DNA of 7,810 bases from Deltaproteobacteria bacterium (GTDB lineage: Bacteria; Myxococcota; Polyangia; Haliangiales; Haliangiaceae), in the NCBI GenBank assembly GCA_018262455.1, contig JAGSPR010000323.1:1-7810 (forward strand), given 5' to 3'. Below the pieces are notes generated by a model. The model worked only from the letters and a program-made list of their open reading frames with translations. It made no database searches and was not told the DNA's origin. The translations under genes and the position numbers were made by a program. Shown here in pieces: positions 1 to 5,045 of this stretch. Numbering within the stretch: position 1 is the stretch's first letter; each line of letters opens with the position of its first letter.

Positions 1-1
1 T

Positions 2-400
2 CATGCGACCACGCTCGCCTTCACGACGTTCGTGCTCTTCCAGCTGTTCAATCTGCTGAACGTGCGGTCCGAGGGGCGTTCCGCGCTGAATCGGCAAGTG
101 TTCACCAACTACCGCCTCTGGTTGACGGTGACTCTCGTGATCGGGCTGCAGGTCGCGATCGTCAACTTGCCACTGCTTCGCGGCCTGTTCCACACCGTGC
201 CGCTCACGCTCGTGGAATGGGCGACAGCTGCAGCACTCGCCTCCAGCTTGGTAATCCTGGACGAGGTCAGGAAGCTTATCGGACGCGCATGGTTTCGATC
301 GAGGCATGAGCGCCGTCGGGCGCTGACCGCGCGCGCGGCTCGATCTGACCTCCTCCCGCCTGCCGACGGACTTCATGGAGGGCACGCGGGCGTACCGTGA
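2..400 (+). CDS. P-type cation-transporting ATPase, C-terminal membrane region (5'-partial)
   Basis: This is the last 132 codons of a P-type ATPase of the calcium/cation (P2-like) class; the ATP-binding, phosphorylation and actuator parts lie left of the window. The reading frame is open from base 2. It shows the family's C-terminal pattern: a hydrophobic helix containing FTTFVLFQLFNLLNVRSE (about 20-76), the motif 'SALN..VFTNYRLW', a second helix LWLTVTLVIGLQVAIV, then 'LPLLRGLFHTVPLTLVEW', a third helix, and 'LDEVRKLIGR'. These correspond to the last three helices (M8-M10), which line the ion path of such pumps in the inner membrane. Family members usually end soon after the 'EVRKLI.R' stretch. 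Here about 35 mostly Arg/Ala residues follow, and the 3' end overlaps the convergent WYL remnant by 28 bases, so the native stop may have been lost. The ion is not determinable from this part. Class assignment is fairly sure. Confidence 0.85.
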   Translation, partial: HATTLAFTTFVLFQLFNLLNVRSEGRSALNRQVFTNYRLWLTVTLVIGLQVAIVNLPLLRGLFHTVPLTLVEWATAAALASSLVILDEVRKLIGRAWFRSRHERRRALTARAARSDLLPPADGLHGGHAGVP

Positions 401-939
401 CCCTCGTACTGGCTCCGTGCCGCGTCGAGCTCGCGGATTACCTGTTCGACGAGCGCACGCGGCCCGATCGCGCGAGCGTGTGGTCCCCACTCGAGAACCC
501 ACGACACGATCGGCGCAAGGCTAGGTGCGCGGAACGCGAGTCGCACGCGTCCGCTCGGCAGGAGGCTGATTTGCTGGTTCGGATGCCACTCGCGCGAGGA
601 CACGAGGTGCGCTTTCTCGGAGCTGAACTCGACGAGCACGTCGTGCGGACCCTTCGCGTCCGGTAGATGCGGCCCGAATGCGCCTTCCAGTAGGTCGCGC
701 ACCCGCGAGTCATCCGGGATCTGGAAGTCGTGGGCCTTCAGGTACTCGGCATCGGTGAATCGTTCGATAGCGAATACACCGAGCGTCGCGGTGCGCACGG
801 CATCGGTGGTGTGCTCGAGCTGCGCACCGATCGCGTAAAGGCCATGCCGGTACATAGTCATGCGGAATGGCGCGAGGTAACCGTTGCGCGGTCGGCCGCG
901 AGCGTTGGCATACCGATACCGAACGATCTTGCGGCACAT
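373..939 (-). pseudogene. WYL-domain transcriptional regulator, 5'-truncated remnant
   Basis: The - strand frame encodes the effector half of a WYL regulator. The WYL-type beta-barrel runs from about 930 to 760, with 'IVRYRYANARGRPR', 'LAPFRMTMYRHGLYAIG' (GLY replacing WYL) and 'ATLGVFAIERF'. The C-terminal WCX-type extension follows (about 660-440), with 'VLVEFSSEKAHLV', 'REWHPNQQISLLPSGRVRL', 'WVLEWGPHARAIGP'. In the family these domains bind nucleic acid or small ligands and control an N-terminal helix-turn-helix. That helix-turn-helix and the linker are absent: above about 935 the sequence is tyrosine-recombinase coding DNA on the other strand. The frame stays open to a TTG at 984, but those extra residues are only the antisense of the recombinase. 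An ATG at 939 could start a 188-residue product, yet no convincing ribosome site precedes it. Full-length members are roughly 300-330 residues. I call it a decayed remnant; a domesticated stand-alone WYL protein is the alternative. Confidence 0.8.
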
Positions 940-1222
940 CCTGACCGAGGGCGAAGTGCGCCATCCGCTGTGGCGCGCGTGCAAGCGAGCTGGGCTGCGT
1001 CAGATCACGTGGCACGTATGTCGTCACTCGTTCGCCTCGCACCTCGTGATGCGCGGCGTGCCGATCCGAGCAGTCCAGGAGCTGATGGGGCCGTCGACGA
1101 TCCTGATGACGATGCGCTACGCGCATCTCGCACCGGAGGTCACGCGCGAGGCCGTACAGCTCCTCGATCTCGATGGATCGGTTGGGCAGAGTTTGGGCAG
1201 AGCAACCACGAAGACGGGCTAA
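940..1222 (+). pseudogene. Tyrosine recombinase/phage integrase, C-terminal remnant with damaged active site
   Basis: The frame ending at TAA 1220-1222 encodes the C-terminal catalytic core of a tyrosine recombinase: 'PLWRACKRAGLR', then box II 'ITWHVCRHSFASHLVMRGVPIRAVQELMG', then 'STILMTMRYAHLAPEV'. The His and Arg of the HxxR motif and the nucleophile Tyr (codon 1118-1120) are present. The position just after 'LMG', normally the His of an 'LGH' motif, is Pro (codon 1091-1093). The N-terminal DNA-binding domain, the first catalytic Arg and the beta-hairpin Lys are missing. An in-frame TTG at 884 exists, but residues from there to about 940 are the antisense of the WYL gene and show no integrase likeness. 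Family members are usually 300-400 residues; about 94 remain. It cannot be an active recombinase. It marks past mobile-element activity next to the truncated regulator. Confidence 0.85.
1181..1202 (+). repeat. 11-bp tandem duplication at the recombinase 3' end
   Basis: Two adjacent 11-bp units share the core ttgggcagag (1182-1191 and 1193-1202) and differ only in their first base. They lie in the last codons of the recombinase remnant, beyond the conserved core, and look like a small slippage duplication. No function is implied. Confidence 0.6.
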
Positions 1223-1263
1223 CTCCGCGACGTAATGGTGGAGGCGGCGGGAGCCGAATCCAT

Positions 1264-1300
1264 CGCCGGGCGACGAAACGCGGCGTCCTGGCGCCCGGCG
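1264..1300. repeat. Perfect 9-bp inverted repeat (possible hairpin) in an intergenic region
   Basis: The arms cgccgggcg (1264-1272) and cgcccggcg (1292-1300) are exact reverse complements with a 19-base loop. They lie between the recombinase remnant (stop 1222) and the enoyl-CoA hydratase start (1328). An all-GC stem could act as a transcript end for the remnant or as a 5' leader structure of the hydratase gene. No T-run follows, so it is not a canonical intrinsic terminator. In DNA this GC-rich such repeats also occur by chance. Confidence 0.4.
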
Positions 1301-1327
1301 TGCGCCGAGACCAGGTTAGATCCAGCG

Positions 1328-2104
1328 ATGACTGATGTAGTCGTCGACAAGCGCGGGCACGTCGCGTGGGTCACGTTGAACCGTCCGGCCGTCCGCAACG
1401 CGCTGTCGCGCGACGTCAACCAGCGGCTGTCCGCGATCGCGGCCGCGCTCGATCAAGACCCGGAGATCACGGTGATCGTGCTCACCGGCGCGGGTGACAA
1501 GGCGTTCTGTGCCGGCGCCGATCTCAAGGAGCGGCGGGGGGTGCCGGCGGCCGCGTCGGGCACGTTCATCGACGCGATCGCCGGCGCGATCGCGGACTGG
1601 GGCGAGCTCCGCAAGACCACGATCGCCGCGATGAACGGCTCGGCTTACGGCGGCGGGCTCGAGCTCGCGATGGCATGCGACTTCCGGATTCTCGTCGAAG
1701 GCAGCGAGGTCGGGTTGACCGAGGTGCGACTCGGCATCATGCCCGGCGCAGGCGGCACGGTGCGGCTGCCCCGCTTGGTCGGCGAGGCCCGCGCGAAGGA
1801 GCTGATCCTGCTCGGCCGCCGGATCCCGGCCTCTCGCGCGCTCGAGATCGGGCTCGTCACGCAGGTCGTGCCACCCGCCCAGCTCGCCTCCGCGGTGGAC
1901 GCGATGCTCGGCGAGCTCGCTGGATGCGCCCCCCTCTCGCTGCAGCAGGCCAAGTCTTCGATCGAACGCGGCCACGGTCGCTCGATCCAGGAGGCGCTCG
2001 AGCTCGAGCGCGAGTGTTACGACGTCACGCTGTTCAGCGCGGACCGCGATGAAGGGCTCGCCGCGTTCGCAGAAGGACGTCCACCCAGCTACAAGGGCCG
2101 CTGA
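1328..2104 (+). CDS. Enoyl-CoA hydratase/isomerase family protein, AUH/methylglutaconyl-CoA hydratase-like
   Basis: This 258-residue crotonase-fold enzyme is predicted to add water across a 2-enoyl-CoA double bond in the cytoplasm, in fatty-acid or branched-chain amino-acid breakdown. The CoA/oxyanion motif 'AFCAGADLKER' is at residues 59-69 and 'MNGSAYGGGLELAMACDFR' at 102-120. The two catalytic glutamates of true hydratases align with E112 (GGGLEL) and E132 (GLTEVRLGIMPGAGGT). The C-terminus 'ERECY....FSADRDEGLAAFAEGRPPSYKG' resembles the AUH (3-methylglutaconyl-CoA hydratase, leucine pathway) branch more than the fatty-acid enzymes, as I recall those sequences. Length is normal. ATG 1328 is chosen because family alignment begins there; the frame is open upstream to 1235 but that part has no family likeness. 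Only a weak AGG (1313-1315) precedes it. No other leucine-pathway genes are visible, so substrate specificity is an inference. Confidence 0.9.
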   Translation: MTDVVVDKRGHVAWVTLNRPAVRNALSRDVNQRLSAIAAALDQDPEITVIVLTGAGDKAFCAGADLKERRGVPAAASGTFIDAIAGAIADWGELRKTTIAAMNGSAYGGGLELAMACDFRILVEGSEVGLTEVRLGIMPGAGGTVRLPRLVGEARAKELILLGRRIPASRALEIGLVTQVVPPAQLASAVDAMLGELAGCAPLSLQQAKSSIERGHGRSIQEALELERECYDVTLFSADRDEGLAAFAEGRPPSYKGR

Positions 2105-2145
2105 ACGGCTACCGGGCGCCCGATGACTCTGCGACAATCGAACGA

Positions 2146-2883
2146 GTGGCTCGCCTCTACATCGAATACCTCGGCGACAGCATCGAGCTGAAACGCGGAG
2201 AGACCATCGTCGGTCGCGAGGTCGGCTGCGCGTTCCGGTTCAACGATCCTTCGGTGTCGCGCCGTCACCTGCGGTTCGTGTGCGCCGACGTCGCTCACGA
2301 CGACGCCTTCGTGGAAGATCTCGCGAGCTCGAACGGCACCCTGCTCAACGGCCAGCTCATCTCGGGGCCGACGCCGGTCCACGATGGCGACCTCATCGGC
2401 GTTGGCAGCCGCATCCTCACCGTTCGGCTGGTCGACGAGGACGACCTCGGGGTTTCGACCGTGGCCCTCGAGGCGCTGGTCGCCGCCGCGCCGGTCGAGG
2501 CCGAGCACGCTCGCGCCCAGACCCGGGTCCACAACGTCACCGTGCCTCCACCCGCGTTCGCCGGGGACCGCCGCCGGCACGACCGTCATTCGATGGAGCT
2601 GCGCTTGATCTACGTGAGCTCCGAGCTCGAGATCGAAGCGACGACGCGCGATCTCAGTAACAGCGGCGTGTTCGTCTGTACGCAGATCCTCGATCCCGTC
2701 GGGACGACCTGCCACATGACGATCCTGATCGACGGTGGCCCCCCGCTCGAGGTTCGCGGGGTGGTCCGCCGGGTGGTCCAGACGCAAGACCGGGGCGAGC
2801 CGATCGGGCTGGGCGTCGAGCTGATCGGCCTGGGGAAGCACGAGCGGGCCTGGATCGACACCGTGCTTGCGCGCATGCGCTAG
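2146..2883 (+). CDS. FHA-PilZ fusion protein (phosphothreonine- and c-di-GMP-binding signalling protein)
   Basis: This 245-residue soluble protein joins two ligand-reading domains. An FHA domain occupies about residues 3-95, with all the usual marks: 'VGRE' (22-25), the SxxH motif 'SRRH' (38-41), 'SSNGT' (61-65), 'NG' (68-69) and 'DGDLIGVG' (80-87). FHA domains bind phosphothreonine on partners, typically Ser/Thr-kinase substrates. A variable linker (about 96-140) leads to a PilZ domain (about 141-230) with both parts of the c-di-GMP signature: RxxxR as 'RRHDR' (143-147) and DxSxxG as 'DLSNSG' (169-174). No catalytic domain or membrane segment is seen, so it is probably a cytoplasmic adaptor. 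The start is GTG 2146, since the FHA fold begins with the next residues; no clear ribosome site is visible. It lies 41 bp after the hydratase gene and upstream of the Pro-rich and lipoprotein genes. Ligand binding is predicted from motifs only. Confidence 0.9.
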   Translation: MARLYIEYLGDSIELKRGETIVGREVGCAFRFNDPSVSRRHLRFVCADVAHDDAFVEDLASSNGTLLNGQLISGPTPVHDGDLIGVGSRILTVRLVDEDDLGVSTVALEALVAAAPVEAEHARAQTRVHNVTVPPPAFAGDRRRHDRHSMELRLIYVSSELEIEATTRDLSNSGVFVCTQILDPVGTTCHMTILIDGGPPLEVRGVVRRVVQTQDRGEPIGLGVELIGLGKHERAWIDTVLARMR

Positions 2884-2884
2884 C

Positions 2885-2914
2885 CCTGTCCGAGCCTGTC
2901 CGAGCCTGTCCGCG
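2885..2914 (+). repeat. Three tandem copies of a 10-bp unit
   Basis: The unit cctgtccgag occurs at 2885-2894 and 2895-2904, and a third copy at 2905-2914 differs by one base (cctgtccgcg). It starts two bases after the FHA-PilZ stop codon and fills half of the 62-bp gap before the next gene. It could be a slippage-prone spacer or a regulator-binding array. It is not palindromic, so it is not a terminator. Confidence 0.75.
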
Positions 2915-2945
2915 TCTGGCCTAGAGGGTGCACAGAGCCCGATTC

Positions 2946-3971
2946 ATGGCGGCCATGGACACTCTGTTGAAGCGCTGGGGATTCGTCAGAATCTCGCGAT
3001 ACGGGCTGGTGCTGACTCCCGAAGGTCGAATCATATCGCTGCGTCCCGCGATGCTGGACGACGGTCTCGGAAGCCGGATCGTTGGCTGGCAGGATCACGA
3101 TCTCGTCGCCATGGAGCTACCCCGGTGGGAGCCCGCTCGGCCGGCTGCACCACCAGCCGTGGCTAATCGAATCGCCATTCCTCCGCGGTTACCAGCGCCC
3201 CTCCAGGTGATGCCTGCGCCGATGATGCCGGCGCCGATCGTGGTGGCCGCGGTGGCACAACCCGTCGAGGTAGCTGAAGATGAATGGGAATGGGAGATCG
3301 CGCTGGCACGAGCTCGGGTGGCCGAGGACGACGTCGAGGTGATGAGGGCGGTACCGACGCCGATGCCGGCGCCGCGCCGCACGCGCCAGGACACGGTCCC
3401 GCCGCCGCTGGCTGCGACGCCGGAGCTGAGCGCGTGGCCTTCCGTGCCGTCGCCGCGCATCGCGATCCAGATGATGGCCCACGAGCCGATCGACGCCGAC
3501 GAGTGGCCCACGCCCGAGTCACTCCGCGGCATCGACTACAACGACTACACGAGCCCGACGAACCAGGTCACGCGGCGCGCGTCGGCGGAGCACGCGCAGA
3601 TCGCGAGCCCGTTGCCCGAGTCGGCGACCCAGCCGCGGCCGCGCGCCCCCTCGCCCTCCACGATCATCCCGGTGCCACGGTTGCCGCGCATCACCGATGG
3701 CTACCGGATCGAGCCAGTCGTCCGTGCCTTGCCGACCCCGATCCCTCCGCAAGCGCCCCGCCGGTTCCCGAAGGGCACGGGACCCGTGCACCCGACGACG
3801 GCGACCAGGCCCCTGATCTCGCAGCCGCCGCCGATCCATCAGGTGGAAGACACCTCGCCGGGAATCGGCGTGCCACGGGCCGTCGCGACCGCTCGGATCC
3901 CCGCGATCCCCGCGATCCCCGCCATCCCCAGCATCCTTCGAACCAAGCAGCGCCAGGCCACGCAAGGCTAG
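2946..3971 (+). CDS. Hypothetical protein: compact N-terminal module plus Pro-rich disordered region
   Basis: I do not recognise a named family. The N-terminal 55-60 residues look folded: 'MDTLLKRWGFVRISRYGLVLTPEGRIISLRP', then 'MLDDGLGSRIVGWQDHDLVAMELPRWEP'. The remaining roughly 280 residues are low in complexity and rich in Pro, Ala, Arg and Thr, with runs such as 'MPAPMMPAPIV', 'TPMPAPRR' and 'IPAIPAIPAIPSI', separated by an acidic stretch 'EVAEDEWEWEIALARARVAEDDVE'. There is no signal peptide or membrane helix, so a cytoplasmic location is likely. The start is uncertain: ATG 2946 is used (341 residues), ATG 2955 would give 338, and GTG 2928 would give 347; none has a good ribosome site. 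The stop lies two bases before the lipoprotein ATG, so the two genes are very likely co-transcribed. Coding status is supported by the structured N-terminus and that spacing. Confidence 0.75.
   Translation: MAAMDTLLKRWGFVRISRYGLVLTPEGRIISLRPAMLDDGLGSRIVGWQDHDLVAMELPRWEPARPAAPPAVANRIAIPPRLPAPLQVMPAPMMPAPIVVAAVAQPVEVAEDEWEWEIALARARVAEDDVEVMRAVPTPMPAPRRTRQDTVPPPLAATPELSAWPSVPSPRIAIQMMAHEPIDADEWPTPESLRGIDYNDYTSPTNQVTRRASAEHAQIASPLPESATQPRPRAPSPSTIIPVPRLPRITDGYRIEPVVRALPTPIPPQAPRRFPKGTGPVHPTTATRPLISQPPPIHQVEDTSPGIGVPRAVATARIPAIPAIPAIPSILRTKQRQATQG
3897..3932 (+). repeat. Four tandem 9-bp units encoding Ile-Pro-Ala repeats
   Basis: The unit atccccgcg occurs exactly at 3897-3905 and 3906-3914, then with one change (atccccgcc, 3915-3923) and two changes (atccccagc, 3924-3932). 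The period is a multiple of three, so gain or loss of units would alter the length of the IPA run in the Pro-rich protein without breaking its frame. Confidence 0.8.
3964..3967 (+). promoter_or_regulatory. Ribosome binding site of the lipoprotein gene
   Basis: The bases AAGG end six bases before ATG 3974 and lie inside the last codons of the preceding gene, whose stop ends at 3971. This supports ATG 3974 as the start, although the same frame is open upstream as far as 3284, and it suggests translational coupling. Confidence 0.6.
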
Positions 3972-3973
3972 CC

Positions 3974-5032
3974 ATGCGCTGGCTCGCAGTGGCTTTGCTG
4001 GTCGCCTGTGGCGGCGGTGGTGGTGGCACTTCGAAGGTGGCGCACCCGAAGCAGGACGCTGTCGACGAGAAGCAGGCCGAGAAGGACGCTCGAGGGCTCG
4101 TGACCGAGGTCTACGCGACGCTGGGTCGCGGCACCAAGGACAGCCTGTTCTCGCTGCTCGACGCCTCGCTCGTCGTGTTCGGTCCGCGCAAGTCCGACGC
4201 GCTCGGCAGCCGCACCGAAACGCTCGTCGCGCTCGGCACGGTGATCAATCCCAAGGACAAGCTGGCGGTGCGCTCGAGCTCGCTCGAGGTGGTCGCGTCT
4301 CCAGGCGGCCGCTCGGCGTGGGCGTTCGATCTCGTCACGATCGCCGGCGAGCCTCACGCGATGCTCGCGATCCTCATCAACACCGATGACATGTGGCAGG
4401 TCGAAGCCGCGGTCATCGCGCAGACGCCGTCGCGGGGCACGGTGAGGTCCGAGCTCGCCCGGGATGCGATCGTGCCACCGGGTGCGTCTGCCAAGGCGAA
4501 GCTCGATTCGACCGCCAAGGGTGCGGTCGACCGGTTCCACAAGGGCCTGCTCGATCAGGACGTGTGGGGTGCGGATCTCGGCAGTCGCAGCGACGCGCTG
4601 TACGTCGGCCCTTCGATCGGCGAGGTGACCCGCGGCAAGAAGGAGCTCAAGAAGCTGTGGAAGAAGCGCAGCGAGGCCAAGCTGCGCGAGGCGGAATCGG
4701 GAGACCTCGTGGCAGGCGCCACGCCCGACGGTCAGCTCGCCTGGGTCAGCGCCCCGGTGACGCGCGTCGATGACGATGCCCCCGAGCCGCTGCCGCTGCG
4801 CGCGTTCGCGGTGTTCGAGCGAGCCGGCGACGGCTGGAAGCTGATCGCGCTCCACGAGTCGCTCGCGATCGACGAACCCGGCGCTGGTGCTCCGTTCAGG
4901 AAGCTCGCGCCGCCGAAGGAGCCTGAGAAGAAGATCGAGGCTGCCGACGACAAGCCCGCGAAGGCCGCCCACGTGAAGAAGAAGAAGAAGAAGACGAAGA
5001 AGAAGAAGAAGCCGGTCGCCGACGACGAGTAG
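3974..5032 (+). CDS. Predicted lipoprotein with two NTF2/SnoaL-like domains and a poly-lysine tail
   Basis: This 352-residue protein begins with a very short lipoprotein signal, 'MRWLAVALLVAC': a lipobox Leu-Val-Ala-Cys with lipidated Cys12, then six Gly (13-18) as a flexible tether. Two related modules follow. Module 1 (about 34-150) has 'ARGLVTEVYATLGRGTKDSLFSLLDASLVVFGPRKSDALGS' and ends 'DMWQVEAAVIAQ'. Module 2 (about 180-298) has 'AVDRFHKGLLDQDVWGADLGSRSDALYVGPS....RGKKELKKLW' and ends 'FERAGDGWKLIALHESLA'. The helix-rich start, the 'xGP' after a beta strand, and the 'W.V/W.L' final strand match the SnoaL/NTF2-like fold, often a ligand-binding or non-catalytic scaffold. I see no catalytic residues that I could assign. 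The tail (about 313-352) is charged, with six Lys (335-340), Thr, then five Lys (342-346). It should sit on the outside of the inner membrane or on the outer membrane. It forms an operon with the preceding gene (2-bp gap). Lipoprotein call is firm; the fold call is moderate. Confidence 0.82.
   Translation: MRWLAVALLVACGGGGGGTSKVAHPKQDAVDEKQAEKDARGLVTEVYATLGRGTKDSLFSLLDASLVVFGPRKSDALGSRTETLVALGTVINPKDKLAVRSSSLEVVASPGGRSAWAFDLVTIAGEPHAMLAILINTDDMWQVEAAVIAQTPSRGTVRSELARDAIVPPGASAKAKLDSTAKGAVDRFHKGLLDQDVWGADLGSRSDALYVGPSIGEVTRGKKELKKLWKKRSEAKLREAESGDLVAGATPDGQLAWVSAPVTRVDDDAPEPLPLRAFAVFERAGDGWKLIALHESLAIDEPGAGAPFRKLAPPKEPEKKIEAADDKPAKAAHVKKKKKKTKKKKKPVADDE
4976..5011 (+). repeat. AAG codon tract encoding poly-lysine
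   Basis: Twelve codons comprise eleven AAG and one ACG (4994-4996), giving K6-T-K5 near the C-terminus of the lipoprotein. The purine-only run could vary in length by slippage in steps of one codon without a frameshift, and consecutive Lys codons may slow ribosomes. Confidence 0.8.
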
Positions 5033-5045
5033 GGATGGCCTGACC

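Noticed and set aside
940..1222. Active integrase of a genomic island with attachment sites
   Set aside because: Only the C-terminal remnant is present, the catalytic His is Pro, and I see no tRNA gene or att-like direct repeats flanking it.
730..1335. 201-codon + strand open frame spanning the WYL/recombinase junction
   Set aside because: It is out of frame with the recombinase motifs and antisense to the WYL motifs, and resembles no domain.
1316..2137. 273-codon - strand open frame opposite the enoyl-CoA hydratase
   Set aside because: The + strand has unmistakable crotonase motifs with both catalytic glutamates. The antisense product shows no family features.
3284..3973. Long open + strand frame upstream of, and in frame with, the lipoprotein gene
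   Set aside because: It is the +1 shadow of the Pro-rich gene in GC-rich DNA and is composed of Arg/Ala/Asp/Pro noise. The lipoprotein has its own ribosome site, ATG and signal peptide at 3974.
5033..5045. Bidirectional terminator between the converging lipoprotein and kinase genes
   Set aside because: The 13-bp gap contains no inverted repeat or T-run.
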